Below the pieces are notes generated by a model that saw only the letters and a program-made list of their open reading frames with translations, was not told where the DNA came from and ran no database searches. The translations under genes were made by a program, and so were the position numbers. Of a stretch of DNA of 64,000 nt, positions 1-8,100 are shown one piece after another. Position 1 is the stretch's first letter. Each line of letters starts with the position of its first letter. The stretch is from Novosphingobium sp. G106 (lineage in GTDB: Bacteria > Pseudomonadota > Alphaproteobacteria > Sphingomonadales > Sphingomonadaceae). The stretch lies in the NCBI RefSeq assembly GCF_019075875.1, contig NZ_JAHOOZ010000002.1:248001-312000 (forward strand), in the 5' to 3' direction.

Positions 1-1
1 G

Positions 2-1549
2 ATGAAGTTTCATGGGATCTATCAGCAGGACGATCGAGACCTGCGCGATGAGCGCCGGCGTCAAAGGCTCGAACCTGCCTATCAGTTCATGATCCGAGTC
101 AGGCTGCCAGGCGGCGTCTGCACGCCCGCGCAATGGCTGAAGCTCGACGAGCTCGCGCGTGCGCATGGCGGCGAAACCCTACGCATTACCACTCGCCAGA
201 CATTTCAGTTCCACTGGGTTCTGAAGGACAGCCTTCGACCGATCATCCAGGGCTTGCACGAGACGCTGCTCGACACCGTGGCCGCCTGCGGCGACGACAG
301 CCGCGGAGTGATGTGCACGGTCGATCCGCAAAGCTCGCGCTTCCATGCCGAGGTCGCCGCCTTGGCCAAACGCGTCAGCGACCATGTCGTTCCGAAGACC
401 CGGGCCTATCACGAGATCTGGTACGGCAACGAGAGAGTTGCGGGTTCTGACCCCGAAGAGCCGTTCTACGGCCGCACCTACATGCCCCGAAAGTTCAAAA
501 TCGGCTTTGCACTGCCGCCCTCCAACGACATCGATGTCTACGCCCAAGATCTTGGGCTCATTGCGATCGAGAGTGATGAGGGGCTCGCTGGCTTTAACGT
601 AGTTATCGGCGGCGGTATGGGCCGCACTGATCAGGCACCTGAGACCTATCCGCGGCTCGCCAGCATGATCGGGTTCGTGCCCGCCGGTCGGGTCATCGCC
701 TGTGCCGACGCGGTTATGGCCGTTCAGCGCGACTATGGCGATCGCAGGGATCGCCAGCACGCCCGCTTCAAATACACAATTGACGACAAGGGCCTCGACT
801 GGATTAAAAACGAGATTGAGCGGCGCATGGGGTTTCCATTCGAACGCGAGCGCGCCTTTGATTTCGCGTCGAATGGCGACAGCTATGGGTGGAACACAAC
901 GCCTGACGGCCGCCACCATCGCACGCTCATCATCGAAAACGGGCGGCTCGATCTCAAGCTGCTCGACGCTCTACGTGATGTCGCCCGCCTCCACCGCGGC
1001 GCATTCAGGCTTACCGCAAATCAAAACCTAATCATCGCCGGCGTCAAAACCGAAGATCGGCCAGCGATCGACGCCATCCTGGCAGAGCACTTTCCGGATA
1101 GCGATCACGTCTCGACACTCCGGCGCAATGCGATCTCCTGCGTGGCTCTGCCGACCTGCGGGCTAGCCATGGCGGAAAGCGAACGATACCTGCCGACGCT
1201 GCTCGAAAAGATCGAGACGATCCTCGCCGAGAACGGCTTGTCCGACGAACCGATCACGGTTCGCATGAGCGGCTGCCCAAATGGCTGTTCGCGCCCCTAT
1301 ATCGCCGAGATCGGGCTGACCGGCCGAGCTCCCGGCAAATACAATCTCTACCTGGGTGGTGGCTTTCACGGCGAGCGTCTCAATCGGATGGTCAAGGAAA
1401 ATATCGGTGAGGCGACGATCATCGACGTGCTGGCGGAAACGCTCGGTAGATACGCAAGAGAAAGGCAGCCAGGCGAGCATTTCGGGGACTTCACCATTCG
1501 GGCCGGTATCGTACGCGAAGTTACGGAGGGGCGATTCTTCAATGACTGA
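2..1549 (+). CDS. cysI: Sulfite reductase hemoprotein beta subunit, 5' end outside window
   Basis: Assimilatory sulfite reductase hemoprotein, reducing sulfite to sulfide for cysteine synthesis in the cytoplasm. The window shows 515 residues. E. coli CysI has about 50 more at the N-terminus, and the text starts inside the conserved FHGIYQQDDRD stretch, so the true start lies upstream. The siroheme/4Fe-4S cysteines are all present as C380-x5-C386 (CVALPTCGLAMAE) and C425-x3-C429 (SGCPNGCS), the spacing of the CysI family. The C-terminal FGDFTIRAGI block is also typical. The stop overlaps the metB start by 8 bases, so the two are probably cotranscribed for sulfur amino acid synthesis. A ferredoxin-dependent sulfite reductase is possible, since no cysJ is visible. 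Confidence 0.95.
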   Translation: MKFHGIYQQDDRDLRDERRRQRLEPAYQFMIRVRLPGGVCTPAQWLKLDELARAHGGETLRITTRQTFQFHWVLKDSLRPIIQGLHETLLDTVAACGDDSRGVMCTVDPQSSRFHAEVAALAKRVSDHVVPKTRAYHEIWYGNERVAGSDPEEPFYGRTYMPRKFKIGFALPPSNDIDVYAQDLGLIAIESDEGLAGFNVVIGGGMGRTDQAPETYPRLASMIGFVPAGRVIACADAVMAVQRDYGDRRDRQHARFKYTIDDKGLDWIKNEIERRMGFPFERERAFDFASNGDSYGWNTTPDGRHHRTLIIENGRLDLKLLDALRDVARLHRGAFRLTANQNLIIAGVKTEDRPAIDAILAEHFPDSDHVSTLRRNAISCVALPTCGLAMAESERYLPTLLEKIETILAENGLSDEPITVRMSGCPNGCSRPYIAEIGLTGRAPGKYNLYLGGGFHGERLNRMVKENIGEATIIDVLAETLGRYARERQPGEHFGDFTIRAGIVREVTEGRFFND

Positions 1550-2714
1550 TCACCGCGATTTCTCGCCGCACCCGCAGACCACCGCTGCCGCCTATGGCGT
1601 GGCCAGCGATCGAGCTTTCGGCGCGGTCGCGCCGCCACTTTACCTCTCAAGCACCTACGAGTTCGCCGGCTACGAAGAGCCGCGCCTTTACGATTACGGT
1701 CGCGCGGGCAACCCAACTCGCGATTTGCTCGGTCACGCGCTGGCGAAACTCGAACTCGGGGCAGGGAGCATCATCACCTCGAGCGGTATGTCCGCCCTCG
1801 ACTTGCTGGTCAGCCGCCAGCGGCCCGACGACCTCATTCTCGCACCGCATGATTGCTATGGCGGCACGATGCGCCTCCTCAAAGCGCGCGCCGAGCTCGG
1901 CCATTGTAGCGTTCGGTTCGTCGATCAATCCGATGTATCGGCATTTGCAGACGCGCTGGAGGAAGTTCCCTCGCTCGTCCTGATCGAAACGCCGAGCAAT
2001 CCGTTGATGCGAGTTGTCGATATCGCCGTGCTCGCTGCCAAGGCGCACGACGCCGGCGCGGCGGTTGCGGTCGACAACACGTTCCTCTCGCCCGCCATCC
2101 AGCGACCGATCGAGCTTGGCGCTGACTATGTCCTCCATTCGACAACCAAGTATCTCAACGGGCACTCCGATGTCATCGGCGGGGCCGTCGTTGCGGCCGA
2201 TCCTGCACAGGTCGATCAATTGCGACAGTGGGCAAATATCGTCGGTAGTGCCGGGGCGCCTTTTGATTCCTGGCTGACCATGCGCGGCCTGCGCACGCTT
2301 TTTCCGCGCATGGCGCAGCAGCAAAACAACGCCATGGCCATCGCGAACTACCTTCAAAATCACCCCGCTGTGGTGAAAGTTCATTACCCGGGTCTACCGA
2401 CGCATCCAGGACATGCCGTCGCCGCGCGCCAACAACATGGCTTCGGCGCAATGCTGAGCTTCGAGTTGTTCGGCGGTGTCAGCGCCGTCCGCCAGTTCAT
2501 CAAGGCTGTGCGTTTCTTCACCCTCGCTGAATCGCTCGGCGGCATCGAAAGCCTCGTTGCCCACCCGGCGACGATGACGCACGCGGACATGGGCGAGGAA
2601 GCGCGCGCTACGGCAGGCATCAGCGACAGCCTCCTGCGCCTTTCCATTGGCCTGGAAGCAGAACGGGATCTTCTCGTCGGTTTGGAAACGGGTCTCGCGG
2701 CATGCGCCGGATGA
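1542..2714 (+). CDS. metB: Cystathionine gamma-synthase / Cys-Met metabolism PLP enzyme
   Basis: PLP-dependent enzyme of the Cys/Met metabolism family, 390 residues. It would join an activated homoserine to cysteine (cystathionine gamma-synthase) or to sulfide. The Schiff-base lysine is K203 in HSTTKYLNGHSDV, and the C-terminal SLGGIESLVAHPATMTHADM block is the family signature. The start is the ATG at 1542, preceded by an ACGGAGGGG ribosome-binding site and overlapping the cysI stop. The frame is open further upstream, but that stretch is only the opposite reading of cysI. Its place behind cysI supports a role in sulfur assimilation. Family members differ in substrate (O-succinyl- or O-acetylhomoserine, gamma-lyase), and sequence alone does not separate them. 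Confidence 0.9.
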   Translation: MTDHRDFSPHPQTTAAAYGVASDRAFGAVAPPLYLSSTYEFAGYEEPRLYDYGRAGNPTRDLLGHALAKLELGAGSIITSSGMSALDLLVSRQRPDDLILAPHDCYGGTMRLLKARAELGHCSVRFVDQSDVSAFADALEEVPSLVLIETPSNPLMRVVDIAVLAAKAHDAGAAVAVDNTFLSPAIQRPIELGADYVLHSTTKYLNGHSDVIGGAVVAADPAQVDQLRQWANIVGSAGAPFDSWLTMRGLRTLFPRMAQQQNNAMAIANYLQNHPAVVKVHYPGLPTHPGHAVAARQQHGFGAMLSFELFGGVSAVRQFIKAVRFFTLAESLGGIESLVAHPATMTHADMGEEARATAGISDSLLRLSIGLEAERDLLVGLETGLAACAG

Positions 2715-2751
2715 TAAATCCCGCCAGCTTCACAACGAAGGAGCGACTTTG

Positions 2752-2997
2752 ATGCCCGGCTATGTGTTTGCGGTCGACTTCTTGGCCGCGATATTCGCGT
2801 TCATCGGCTTTTCGATGGCCTTCCGTCAGAGGGCAGTTCGCCGCCTGATCGGGCGCCCCCCGCCGCGAACGCCTTCGATCGTCCAAGGCGGCGGCGACGG
2901 GGATCCGGTCACGTACATCCTGCGAATCGTTGGCGTCATCGTCATGGTCTTCAGCGTCGTAATCGGCGGAATGGTGACCCTGACCAATCTTGCATAG
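2752..2997 (+). CDS. Small two-helix membrane protein
   Basis: An 81-residue protein with a hydrophobic segment at about residues 4-22 (VFAVDFLAAIFAFIGFSMAF) and another at about 60-78 (YILRIVGVIVMVFSVVIGGM). A basic, proline-rich linker joins them. The start is the ATG at 2752 behind AAGGAG. It lies 37 bases after metB and just before the redoxin gene, so it probably belongs to the same transcript. No family is recognised. By topology it is an inner-membrane protein, and a link to the following thioredoxin-fold protein is only positional. The C6 run at 2858-2863 lies inside this gene and the frame stays open through it. Confidence 0.6.
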   Translation: MPGYVFAVDFLAAIFAFIGFSMAFRQRAVRRLIGRPPPRTPSIVQGGGDGDPVTYILRIVGVIVMVFSVVIGGMVTLTNLA

Positions 2998-3028
2998 CGA
3001 CGGTATCACGTTGCGGAAGGATGTCGCG

Positions 3029-3523
3029 ATGGAAGACACCGCCACCTCGATCGCACCTGATTGGCATGTGGCTCAATGGTTCAACGCCTCGAGCCCGCTG
3101 ACCCTACAGGTCCTACGCGGCAAGGTCGTCGCTCTTCACGCCTTCCAGATGCTGTGCCAAGGCTGCGTCACGAGCAGCATTCCGCAAGCGCAGCGCATCG
3201 CGCGCTCCTTCGATCCCTCCCAACTCGCTGTCATCGGCATGCACACCGTGTTCGAGCATCACGACGTGATGACACCGCAGGCCCTCGCGGTCTTCATTCG
3301 CGAATTCCATCTGACCTTTCCTATCGGCGTCGATCTTCCGGGAACTGCCGATCCGATCCCGCAGACTATGGCAGCCTATGCGATGCAGGGCACGCCCACG
3401 CTTATCCTAATCGACCGTCGAGGCCGCATGCGCAAACACGCCTTCGGAGTGGAGGACGATATGCGAGTTGCGGCCGATATAGCCTTTCTCTTGGCAGAAC
3501 GGGAGTTGTCCAATGACGCATGA
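3029..3523 (+). CDS. Thioredoxin-fold (TlpA/redoxin-like) protein
   Basis: A 164-residue thioredoxin-fold protein. The active-site pair is C43-Q-G-C46 (MLCQGCVTSS). A cis-proline TPT motif sits in MQGTPTLILIDRRGRM near residue 133, the arrangement of TlpA/AhpC-TSA-like oxidoreductases. No signal peptide is visible, so it probably acts as a cytoplasmic thiol-disulfide reductase or peroxidase. The chosen start is the ATG at 3029 behind GCGGAAGGA; the frame is open back to 2990, overlapping the preceding gene. It overlaps the next gene by 11 bases, indicating translational coupling. The exact substrate cannot be read from the sequence. Confidence 0.75.
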   Translation: MEDTATSIAPDWHVAQWFNASSPLTLQVLRGKVVALHAFQMLCQGCVTSSIPQAQRIARSFDPSQLAVIGMHTVFEHHDVMTPQALAVFIREFHLTFPIGVDLPGTADPIPQTMAAYAMQGTPTLILIDRRGRMRKHAFGVEDDMRVAADIAFLLAERELSNDA

Positions 3524-3830
3524 GTATGACTATCCCATCGATTGCGACCAGATGGCCGACGCCGTTCGCTACATCGCCGGTCGACATCGTGCCGAAGAGC
3601 TGGTGGATGAAGTCCTTCGAGACCGCTTCCCTGTCACCACGGCGTCAGGGGAAAACGACCGTACCAGTTTCGTTCATGCCGACCTTGTTTTGGAAATTTG
3701 CCGCGAGGTGCGACTTCTGCTCGCGAGCGGCTCCCTCATCGACGAAATAGACGATGCTTCGATGGAATCCTTCCCTGCGAGCGACCCTCCTTCTTGGATC
3801 AAGCGCATAGTCTCTGAGAACCGCTCATGA
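3513..3830 (+). CDS. Small acidic protein of unknown function
   Basis: A 105-residue protein, acidic and without membrane segments. The C-terminal part carries the short block ESFPASDPPSW (near residue 85), which I have seen as a recurrent tail in small proteobacterial proteins of unknown role. It overlaps the redoxin gene by 11 bases and is overlapped by the DUF488 gene at ATGA, so the three are translated as a coupled set. The function is not known, and I see no catalytic motif. Confidence 0.6.
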   Translation: MTHEYDYPIDCDQMADAVRYIAGRHRAEELVDEVLRDRFPVTTASGENDRTSFVHADLVLEICREVRLLLASGSLIDEIDDASMESFPASDPPSWIKRIVSENRS

Positions 3831-4201
3831 GCACGCTTCGGATCAAGCGCATTTACGCCAAGGCGGACGCCGCCGATGGTTATCGCGTCCTTGTCGATCG
3901 GCTCTGGCCCAGGGGTGTCGCGCGGCAGTCGGCAGCGCTTGACCTATGGCTCGAGAATATCGCGCCTAGCGCCGAGCTTCGCAAATGGTTCGGTCACGAT
4001 CCAACGCGTTTTAGCGAATTCAAATCACGATACCGAAGCGAACTCGAGGCCAACAGCGCCGCGGTAGACCAGCTTCTCAAGGTATCCGCGCAGCACGACA
4101 CAACGCTTCTCTATGGCGCCCGAGATCCTTGCAGGAACAATGCGGTTGTTCTGGCCGAATATCTCGCGGAGCAGGGCGTGCGTTTCGAAAGCAACGCCTA
4201 G
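3827..4201 (+). CDS. DUF488 (YeaO-like) family protein
   Basis: A 124-residue protein of the DUF488/YeaO family. The hallmark RVLVDRLWPRGV block is at residues 20-31, followed by WLENIAPSAELRKWFGHDP, both very well conserved in the family. The biochemical role is unknown; members are found near stress and redox genes, which fits the thioredoxin-fold neighbour. The ATG overlaps the previous stop as ATGA. It closes the housekeeping-type cluster that begins with cysI. Confidence 0.8.
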   Translation: MSTLRIKRIYAKADAADGYRVLVDRLWPRGVARQSAALDLWLENIAPSAELRKWFGHDPTRFSEFKSRYRSELEANSAAVDQLLKVSAQHDTTLLYGARDPCRNNAVVLAEYLAEQGVRFESNA

Positions 4202-4649
4202 ACAAACGCCGAACGACAGCTGAACGTCAGCTTCATCCTCTGATGCAATAGCCACGGTCCTTGATTGTGATCTGACCCGCAGAGATGTTGCCACACGGAG
4301 CTCGTGCTGCTCTTCGAGGTCGGTTGCCATGAATCGAGTGACGGAATTCTGCTCACGTCCAGGCAAAGTGGCGATCCCGCGCTCGCGGCCAGCCCAATCG
4401 GACAGTTGAACAGCGCTATCTCCAACCCGGTTTCCTAGACCGGGCGCGCCAGAGCATCGACGGGGTGATCGTAAGGGAGGAGGCACTGCCCTGCGGTAAA
4501 GCCTGCATCCGCCGCCGCGGTGAAACGATCGAGGAAGCAGCAATCGCCGAACATAAACCTGATGTTTGCCGAAAGGCGATAGGCGCGAAGCTGGCGCGGC
4601 GAGGAAGGGCTTTCGCCGGGATATAGCAATATTTTCGCCGGATAGTATG
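4202..4649. other. Intergenic stretch without a convincing gene
   Basis: About 450 bases between the DUF488 gene and the first hip operator. Open frames here on the minus strand (for example across 4416-4748) have no recognisable motif and run against the flanking genes. I see no RNA gene or clear terminator. AT-rich stretches appear only near 4620-4650, where the hip promoter probably begins. Confidence 0.4.
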
Positions 4650-4763
4650 TTCCCGATCGGGAAATTGATCGACGAAATGTCGCAAGGGAATCGGAAAAAT
4701 GTCCCCATCGGGAAACATTCCCTTGAATAAGCTGGGGCACTGGCGCATTTTACCGGTCGGGAA
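4650..4763. promoter_or_regulatory. Three HipB-type operator dyads upstream of hipBA
   Basis: A perfect 14-base palindrome TTCCCGATCGGGAA lies at 4650-4663. Two 12-of-14 copies follow at 4701-4714 (GTCCCCATCGGGAA) and 4750-4763 (TTACCGGTCGGGAA). Spacing is about 50 bases (51 and 49), and the last copy ends 17 bases before the hipB GTG. HipB-family antitoxins autorepress through such dyads, so these are probable autoregulatory operators. Confidence 0.7.
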
Positions 4764-4780
4764 AATTTGGAGGCGCGGTC

Positions 4781-4993
4781 GTGCAAGTCGGTGATGTCGG
4801 CGCTTTGATCCGGGACGAACGCAAGGCCCAGGGTCTGCGCCAGGACGAGCTTGCTGCGGCTAGCGGGGTGGGATTGCGCTTCGTTGTCGAACTCGAGCGC
4901 GGCAAACCGACGGTGCAATTTGGCAAGGTGCTCGCCGTGCTGGGCGCACTGGGTTGTACCTTGGTCGTCGCGCGACCTGGGCAGTGCGCATGA
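4781..4993 (+). CDS. hipB: HipB-like antitoxin (XRE family, y4mF type)
   Basis: A 70-residue helix-turn-helix protein. The HTH spans about residues 9-55 (LIRDERKAQGLRQDELAAAS then GLRFVVELERGKPTVQFGKV). The short C-terminal strand LGCTLVV is typical of HipB-like DNA-binding antitoxins. It starts at GTG 4781 behind GGAGG. Its stop overlaps the hipA ATG as ATGA, so the pair is coupled. It should neutralise HipA and repress the operon through the dyads at 4650-4763. Confidence 0.85.
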   Translation: MQVGDVGALIRDERKAQGLRQDELAAASGVGLRFVVELERGKPTVQFGKVLAVLGALGCTLVVARPGQCA

Positions 4994-6279
4994 GCCTACC
5001 GATGCAGGACGTCCTTGCCGTCTGGTGGGGTGAGCGCATCGCAGGCGAACTGGCCATCGACCGTGGCGGGGCGATGCATTTCGCTTATGCGGCGGAGTGG
5101 TTGGATGACGCAGCTGCATCGCCGCTGTCGCAGGCCCTGCCGAAGCAGGCAGAACCTTTTGGCGATTCCCTCTGCAATGCGGTGTTCGGCGGCCTCCTGC
5201 CCGAAGAAGGGCAGCGGACCGCGATTGCACGCGCACTTGGGGTCTCGCCTGACAATCCCTTCCGCCTGCTCGCGGCGTTGGGCGGGGATGTTGCGGGTGC
5301 GCTCGCTTTCCTGCCTGCCGGCGTTACGCCGCCAGAACCGCCGACGTCGGGGCATCCCGTGCAGCCGTTGTCCGAGCTCGATCTGGCTGCCCTAATCGAG
5401 GGACTGCCGCGCGCGCCGATGCTCGCCGGGCAGGGTGGTGCCCGGCTTAGCCTCGCCGGGGCGCAGGAGAAGCTCCCCGTCGTGCTTGATGCGGAGGGCG
5501 CCATTGCCGTGCCACGGCCGGGCGAGCCCTCGACCCATTTGATTAAGCCCGAGCCCGAGCGTTTTCCCGGCCTCGCCGCCAACGAAGCCTTCTGTCTCGC
5601 GCTCGCGCGCATCACCGGGCTCGATGCTGCGCGCGCCGAATGGCGCAGCGCGGAAGGGCGTCCGCTGTTGCTCGTCACTCGCTATGACCGGTTCGCTAAC
5701 GGGGCGGGGGCGATTATCCGGTTGCATCAGGAGGACTTCGCCCAGGCACTGGGCGTGCCTTCCAACCGCAAATATGCGGCAGAGGGCGGGCCGGCCTTCC
5801 GCGATGCCTTCGCCCTGCTGCGCCAGGCCGCAACCCGTCCCGCACGCGAGGTGCTCAAGCTCGCCGATGCCGCGCTGTTCAACCTGCTGATCGGCAACGC
5901 CGATGCCCATGCCAAGAACTTCAGTCTGCTGCGCGGCACGAGTGGTATGGGGGCGGGGGACATTGTGCTCTCCCCGTTCTACGATCTTGTTGCCACGCGT
6001 GCTTGGCCGGATCTCGCGCCGCGTCTGGCCATGCGGTTCGGCGGGGCGGCCAGCCTTGAGGACGTGGAAGCGGACAGTTTTGTGCGGTTCGCTGCCGATG
6101 CCGGGCTGACGGCGCCTTTTGTCCGTCGCCGCGCCGCGGCGCTGGCGCGTGCGGTTGAGGACGCTATCGCTGCGGGCGTCGAGGTGGCGGGCCTGGCCGA
6201 TCCGGCAATGGTGGCGACATTGGCCGCGCAGACGACGGAACGTGCAGGCCGCCTGGCGCTCAAGGCCACGAGCACTTGA
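4990..6279 (+). CDS. hipA: HipA-like serine/threonine kinase toxin
   Basis: A 429-residue HipA-family kinase, full length for the family. The N-terminal subdomain is followed by the phosphate-loop motif S154-L-A-G-A-Q-E-K161. Further landmarks are HLIKPEP around 183-189, RYDR (231-234), HQEDF (246-250), the catalytic loop GNADAHAKN with D305, and the metal-binding YD at 331-332. HipA proteins inactivate translation by phosphorylating aminoacyl-tRNA synthetases, typically GltX; which target this one uses is not readable. The ATG at 4990 overlaps the hipB stop. The kinase motifs are intact, so unlike the second hip locus at 49.6 kb this pair looks functional. Confidence 0.9.
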   Translation: MSLPMQDVLAVWWGERIAGELAIDRGGAMHFAYAAEWLDDAAASPLSQALPKQAEPFGDSLCNAVFGGLLPEEGQRTAIARALGVSPDNPFRLLAALGGDVAGALAFLPAGVTPPEPPTSGHPVQPLSELDLAALIEGLPRAPMLAGQGGARLSLAGAQEKLPVVLDAEGAIAVPRPGEPSTHLIKPEPERFPGLAANEAFCLALARITGLDAARAEWRSAEGRPLLLVTRYDRFANGAGAIIRLHQEDFAQALGVPSNRKYAAEGGPAFRDAFALLRQAATRPAREVLKLADAALFNLLIGNADAHAKNFSLLRGTSGMGAGDIVLSPFYDLVATRAWPDLAPRLAMRFGGAASLEDVEADSFVRFAADAGLTAPFVRRRAAALARAVEDAIAAGVEVAGLADPAMVATLAAQTTERAGRLALKATST

Positions 6280-6354
6280 CCGTCAGAAGCCGCCATTTCG
6301 GAGGGACTTTCCGTCGGATACACCTTCCCTCTAAGCGCTTTGACCGACATAAAA

Positions 6355-6370
6355 CGACAGTTCCGGTCAC
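6355..6370 (-). promoter_or_regulatory. WYL-regulon operator, site 1 (own gene)
   Basis: Read on the minus strand this is GTGACCGGAACTGTCG. It shares the core GACCGGAACTGTCG exactly with site 2 at 7403-7420. It lies 11 bases before the likely ATG of the WYL regulator, consistent with autoregulation. Confidence 0.6.
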
Positions 6371-6381
6371 AGTGGGGGCTT

Positions 6382-7398
6382 ATGACGGACGGGGGTAAGG
6401 ATGTCGCGGGCGCGACGCGCATGGGCAAGCTGCGCCGAGCACTGATAATGGTGCATCTGCTTTCGGAATCGACCGAAGGGCTGACGCTCGACGAGATGGC
6501 GTCAGAACTCGGTGTCAACCGCCGCACCGCCGAGCGCTTGCGCGATGCCTTGCGCGAAGAATTCGACATCGAGGAACGGGTCGAGGATCGATCCAAGCGC
6601 TTCTTCATCCGTGACCGTCTGGCCCGTCCCTACACGCGCCCCACCGCAGAGGAAGTCGCCGCGCTCGAGGCAGAGGTCGCCGCTCGCCGGGTGCAGGGGA
6701 CAGGCCACGCGCGCCAGCTTGAAAGCTTGCTTGCCAAGGTCAAATCGGCGCTCGACGCACGCGAGAAGCGCCGACTCGCGCCTGATCTCGACGCATTGGT
6801 CCGCCTCCAGCGTAGCCGCATCACCGCCGGCCCGCTGCACGACTCCACGCCCGAAGCGCTTGGCGCAATTCAGAGCGCAATCCTCGCCGGAAATTGCGTC
6901 GAGTTCGATTATACCGCCAGCGAGGCCGAGATGCCCAAATGGCGCCGCGTGATCCCTTATGGCCTGGTCCACGGCCCTACCACCTACCTGATTGGCAAGA
7001 TTCCCCTACGCGAGGGCGCGCTGGAAAAGGATCCGGTATTCTTCCGGCTCGACCGTATGGCCGGCGCGCGCGTCTCGAACACACTTGGCTGCGCGCCGGA
7101 GGAATGGGATCTCGACGCCTGGTTGGCGCAGAGTTTCGGTATCTGGCGCGAAGAGGATCACGACATTGTCCTGCGCGTCCTGCCCAGCGCCGTTGCCAAG
7201 GCTTTGGCCTGGCGCTTCCATCCCGGCCAGAGCTTCGAGCCTGACGGTACGGAAATGCTCGTGAAATTCAGGGCAGGGGGGCTGCGCGAGATCGCCGAAC
7301 ACCTGTTCACCTGGGGTGGCGACATACGCATCGAGGCGCCTGAGGCTCTGCGTCGTGTGATGAAGGAGCGCGTGCTGCTGGCGCTTGCGTCAGTGTGA
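6382..7398 (+). CDS. WYL-domain transcriptional regulator of the defence locus
   Basis: A 338-residue regulator. An N-terminal helix-turn-helix (about residues 15-60, LTLDEMASELGVNRRTAERL) is followed by a linker and a WYL domain (about 145-235). The WYL domain shows PYGLVHGPTTYLIGK as the counterpart of the usual P-x-G-L-V...WYL core. A C-terminal WCX-like segment comes last. WYL proteins such as BrxR and CapW repress phage-defence operons, and the domain is thought to sense a nucleic-acid or nucleotide signal. I choose ATG 6382 over the upstream TTG 6340 because a dyad at 6355-6370 would otherwise lie inside the gene and because GTGGGGG precedes this ATG. The same dyad sits before two other operons and sbcD, which makes this the likely master regulator. 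Confidence 0.85.
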   Translation: MTDGGKDVAGATRMGKLRRALIMVHLLSESTEGLTLDEMASELGVNRRTAERLRDALREEFDIEERVEDRSKRFFIRDRLARPYTRPTAEEVAALEAEVAARRVQGTGHARQLESLLAKVKSALDAREKRRLAPDLDALVRLQRSRITAGPLHDSTPEALGAIQSAILAGNCVEFDYTASEAEMPKWRRVIPYGLVHGPTTYLIGKIPLREGALEKDPVFFRLDRMAGARVSNTLGCAPEEWDLDAWLAQSFGIWREEDHDIVLRVLPSAVAKALAWRFHPGQSFEPDGTEMLVKFRAGGLREIAEHLFTWGGDIRIEAPEALRRVMKERVLLALASV

Positions 7399-7402
7399 TG
7401 AC

Positions 7403-7420
7403 GCGACCGGAACTGTCGCA
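7403..7420 (+). promoter_or_regulatory. WYL-regulon operator, site 2 (main operon)
   Basis: GCGACCGGAACTGTCGCA contains the inverted arms GCGAC and GTCGC separated by 7 bases. It lies 21 bases upstream of the ATG of the first gene of the SNF2/Mod/Res operon. Related copies lie at 6355, 17401 and 54897. Confidence 0.7.
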
Positions 7421-7441
7421 GCTGTCTAGAATGACCGAGTC

Positions 7442-8065
7442 ATGAGGAAACCCACTTCCATCGCAGCTATCGAGGATTTCGGCCGGGTTCGTCTGTCGAA
7501 GTCCTTCTTCGTGCGCGACTTCCTCTTCTCGGACATCGCCGCGCATCACGGCATTTCGAATGTACCCGAAGACCCCGACCTCGCTATTGCCGCCGGAACG
7601 CGGCTATGTGAGGACTTGCTCGACCCGTTGCAGGACGTGTTCGGCCGCGTCGCGATCCGTTCTGCCTATCGATCGGAAGAAGTTAACAGCCTCGGCAATC
7701 AGCTGAAGGCGAACTGTGCGTCGAACGAAGCCAACTACGCCGCACATATCTGGGATCGACGTGACGGCTTCGGCCGCATGGGCGCCACCGCCTGCGTGGT
7801 TATCCCCCGCTTCTACGACGCCTTCCCCGAACCAGGTGGCTGGACGAAGCTGGCTTGGTGGATCCACGATCACCTGCCTTATTCGTCGCTCTACTTCTTT
7901 CCGAAGCTTTGGGCATTCAACCTGGCCTGGCGCGAAGAACCCGAACGCCGCATCGACAGCTATATTGCTCCCCGCGGGTGCCTGACCAAGGCCAACATGG
8001 CGAACCACACAGGGCATCACGAAGCCGAATGGCAGGGGATCGAGCGGGCGATGCTCGGGCATTGA
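7442..8065 (+). CDS. Peptidase M15-like protein
   Basis: A 207-residue protein resembling M15-type (D-Ala-D-Ala carboxypeptidase/hedgehog-fold) proteins. The layout includes LDPLQDVFGRVAIRSAYRS at about residues 60-78, then H102 in AAHIWD with D105 and D108, and H142/H144 in WWIHDHLP. These could form the metal site, but the classic S-x-H-x-x-G motif is not exact. In this setting a cell-wall role is unlikely to be the point; a fold reused for nucleic-acid or protein processing is possible. It is the first gene of the operon driven from site 2, with 35 bases to the SNF2 gene. Function not established. Confidence 0.6.
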   Translation: MRKPTSIAAIEDFGRVRLSKSFFVRDFLFSDIAAHHGISNVPEDPDLAIAAGTRLCEDLLDPLQDVFGRVAIRSAYRSEEVNSLGNQLKANCASNEANYAAHIWDRRDGFGRMGATACVVIPRFYDAFPEPGGWTKLAWWIHDHLPYSSLYFFPKLWAFNLAWREEPERRIDSYIAPRGCLTKANMANHTGHHEAEWQGIERAMLGH

Positions 8066-8100
8066 GATCATAGAAGAAGCTCTGAACGAGGATTAGACCG

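Noticed and set aside
179..919. 246-codon minus-strand frame inside cysI
   Set aside because: It lies wholly opposite the conserved sulfite reductase gene and has no recognisable domain; a common effect of GC-rich codon bias.
1356..1541. Extended N-terminus for metB
   Set aside because: This part is the alternate reading of cysI; the family N-terminus begins at the ATG at 1542.
4025..5236. 403-codon minus-strand frame across DUF488 end, the hip promoter and hipB/hipA start
   Set aside because: It would run through three operator dyads and two real genes on the other strand; no domain found.
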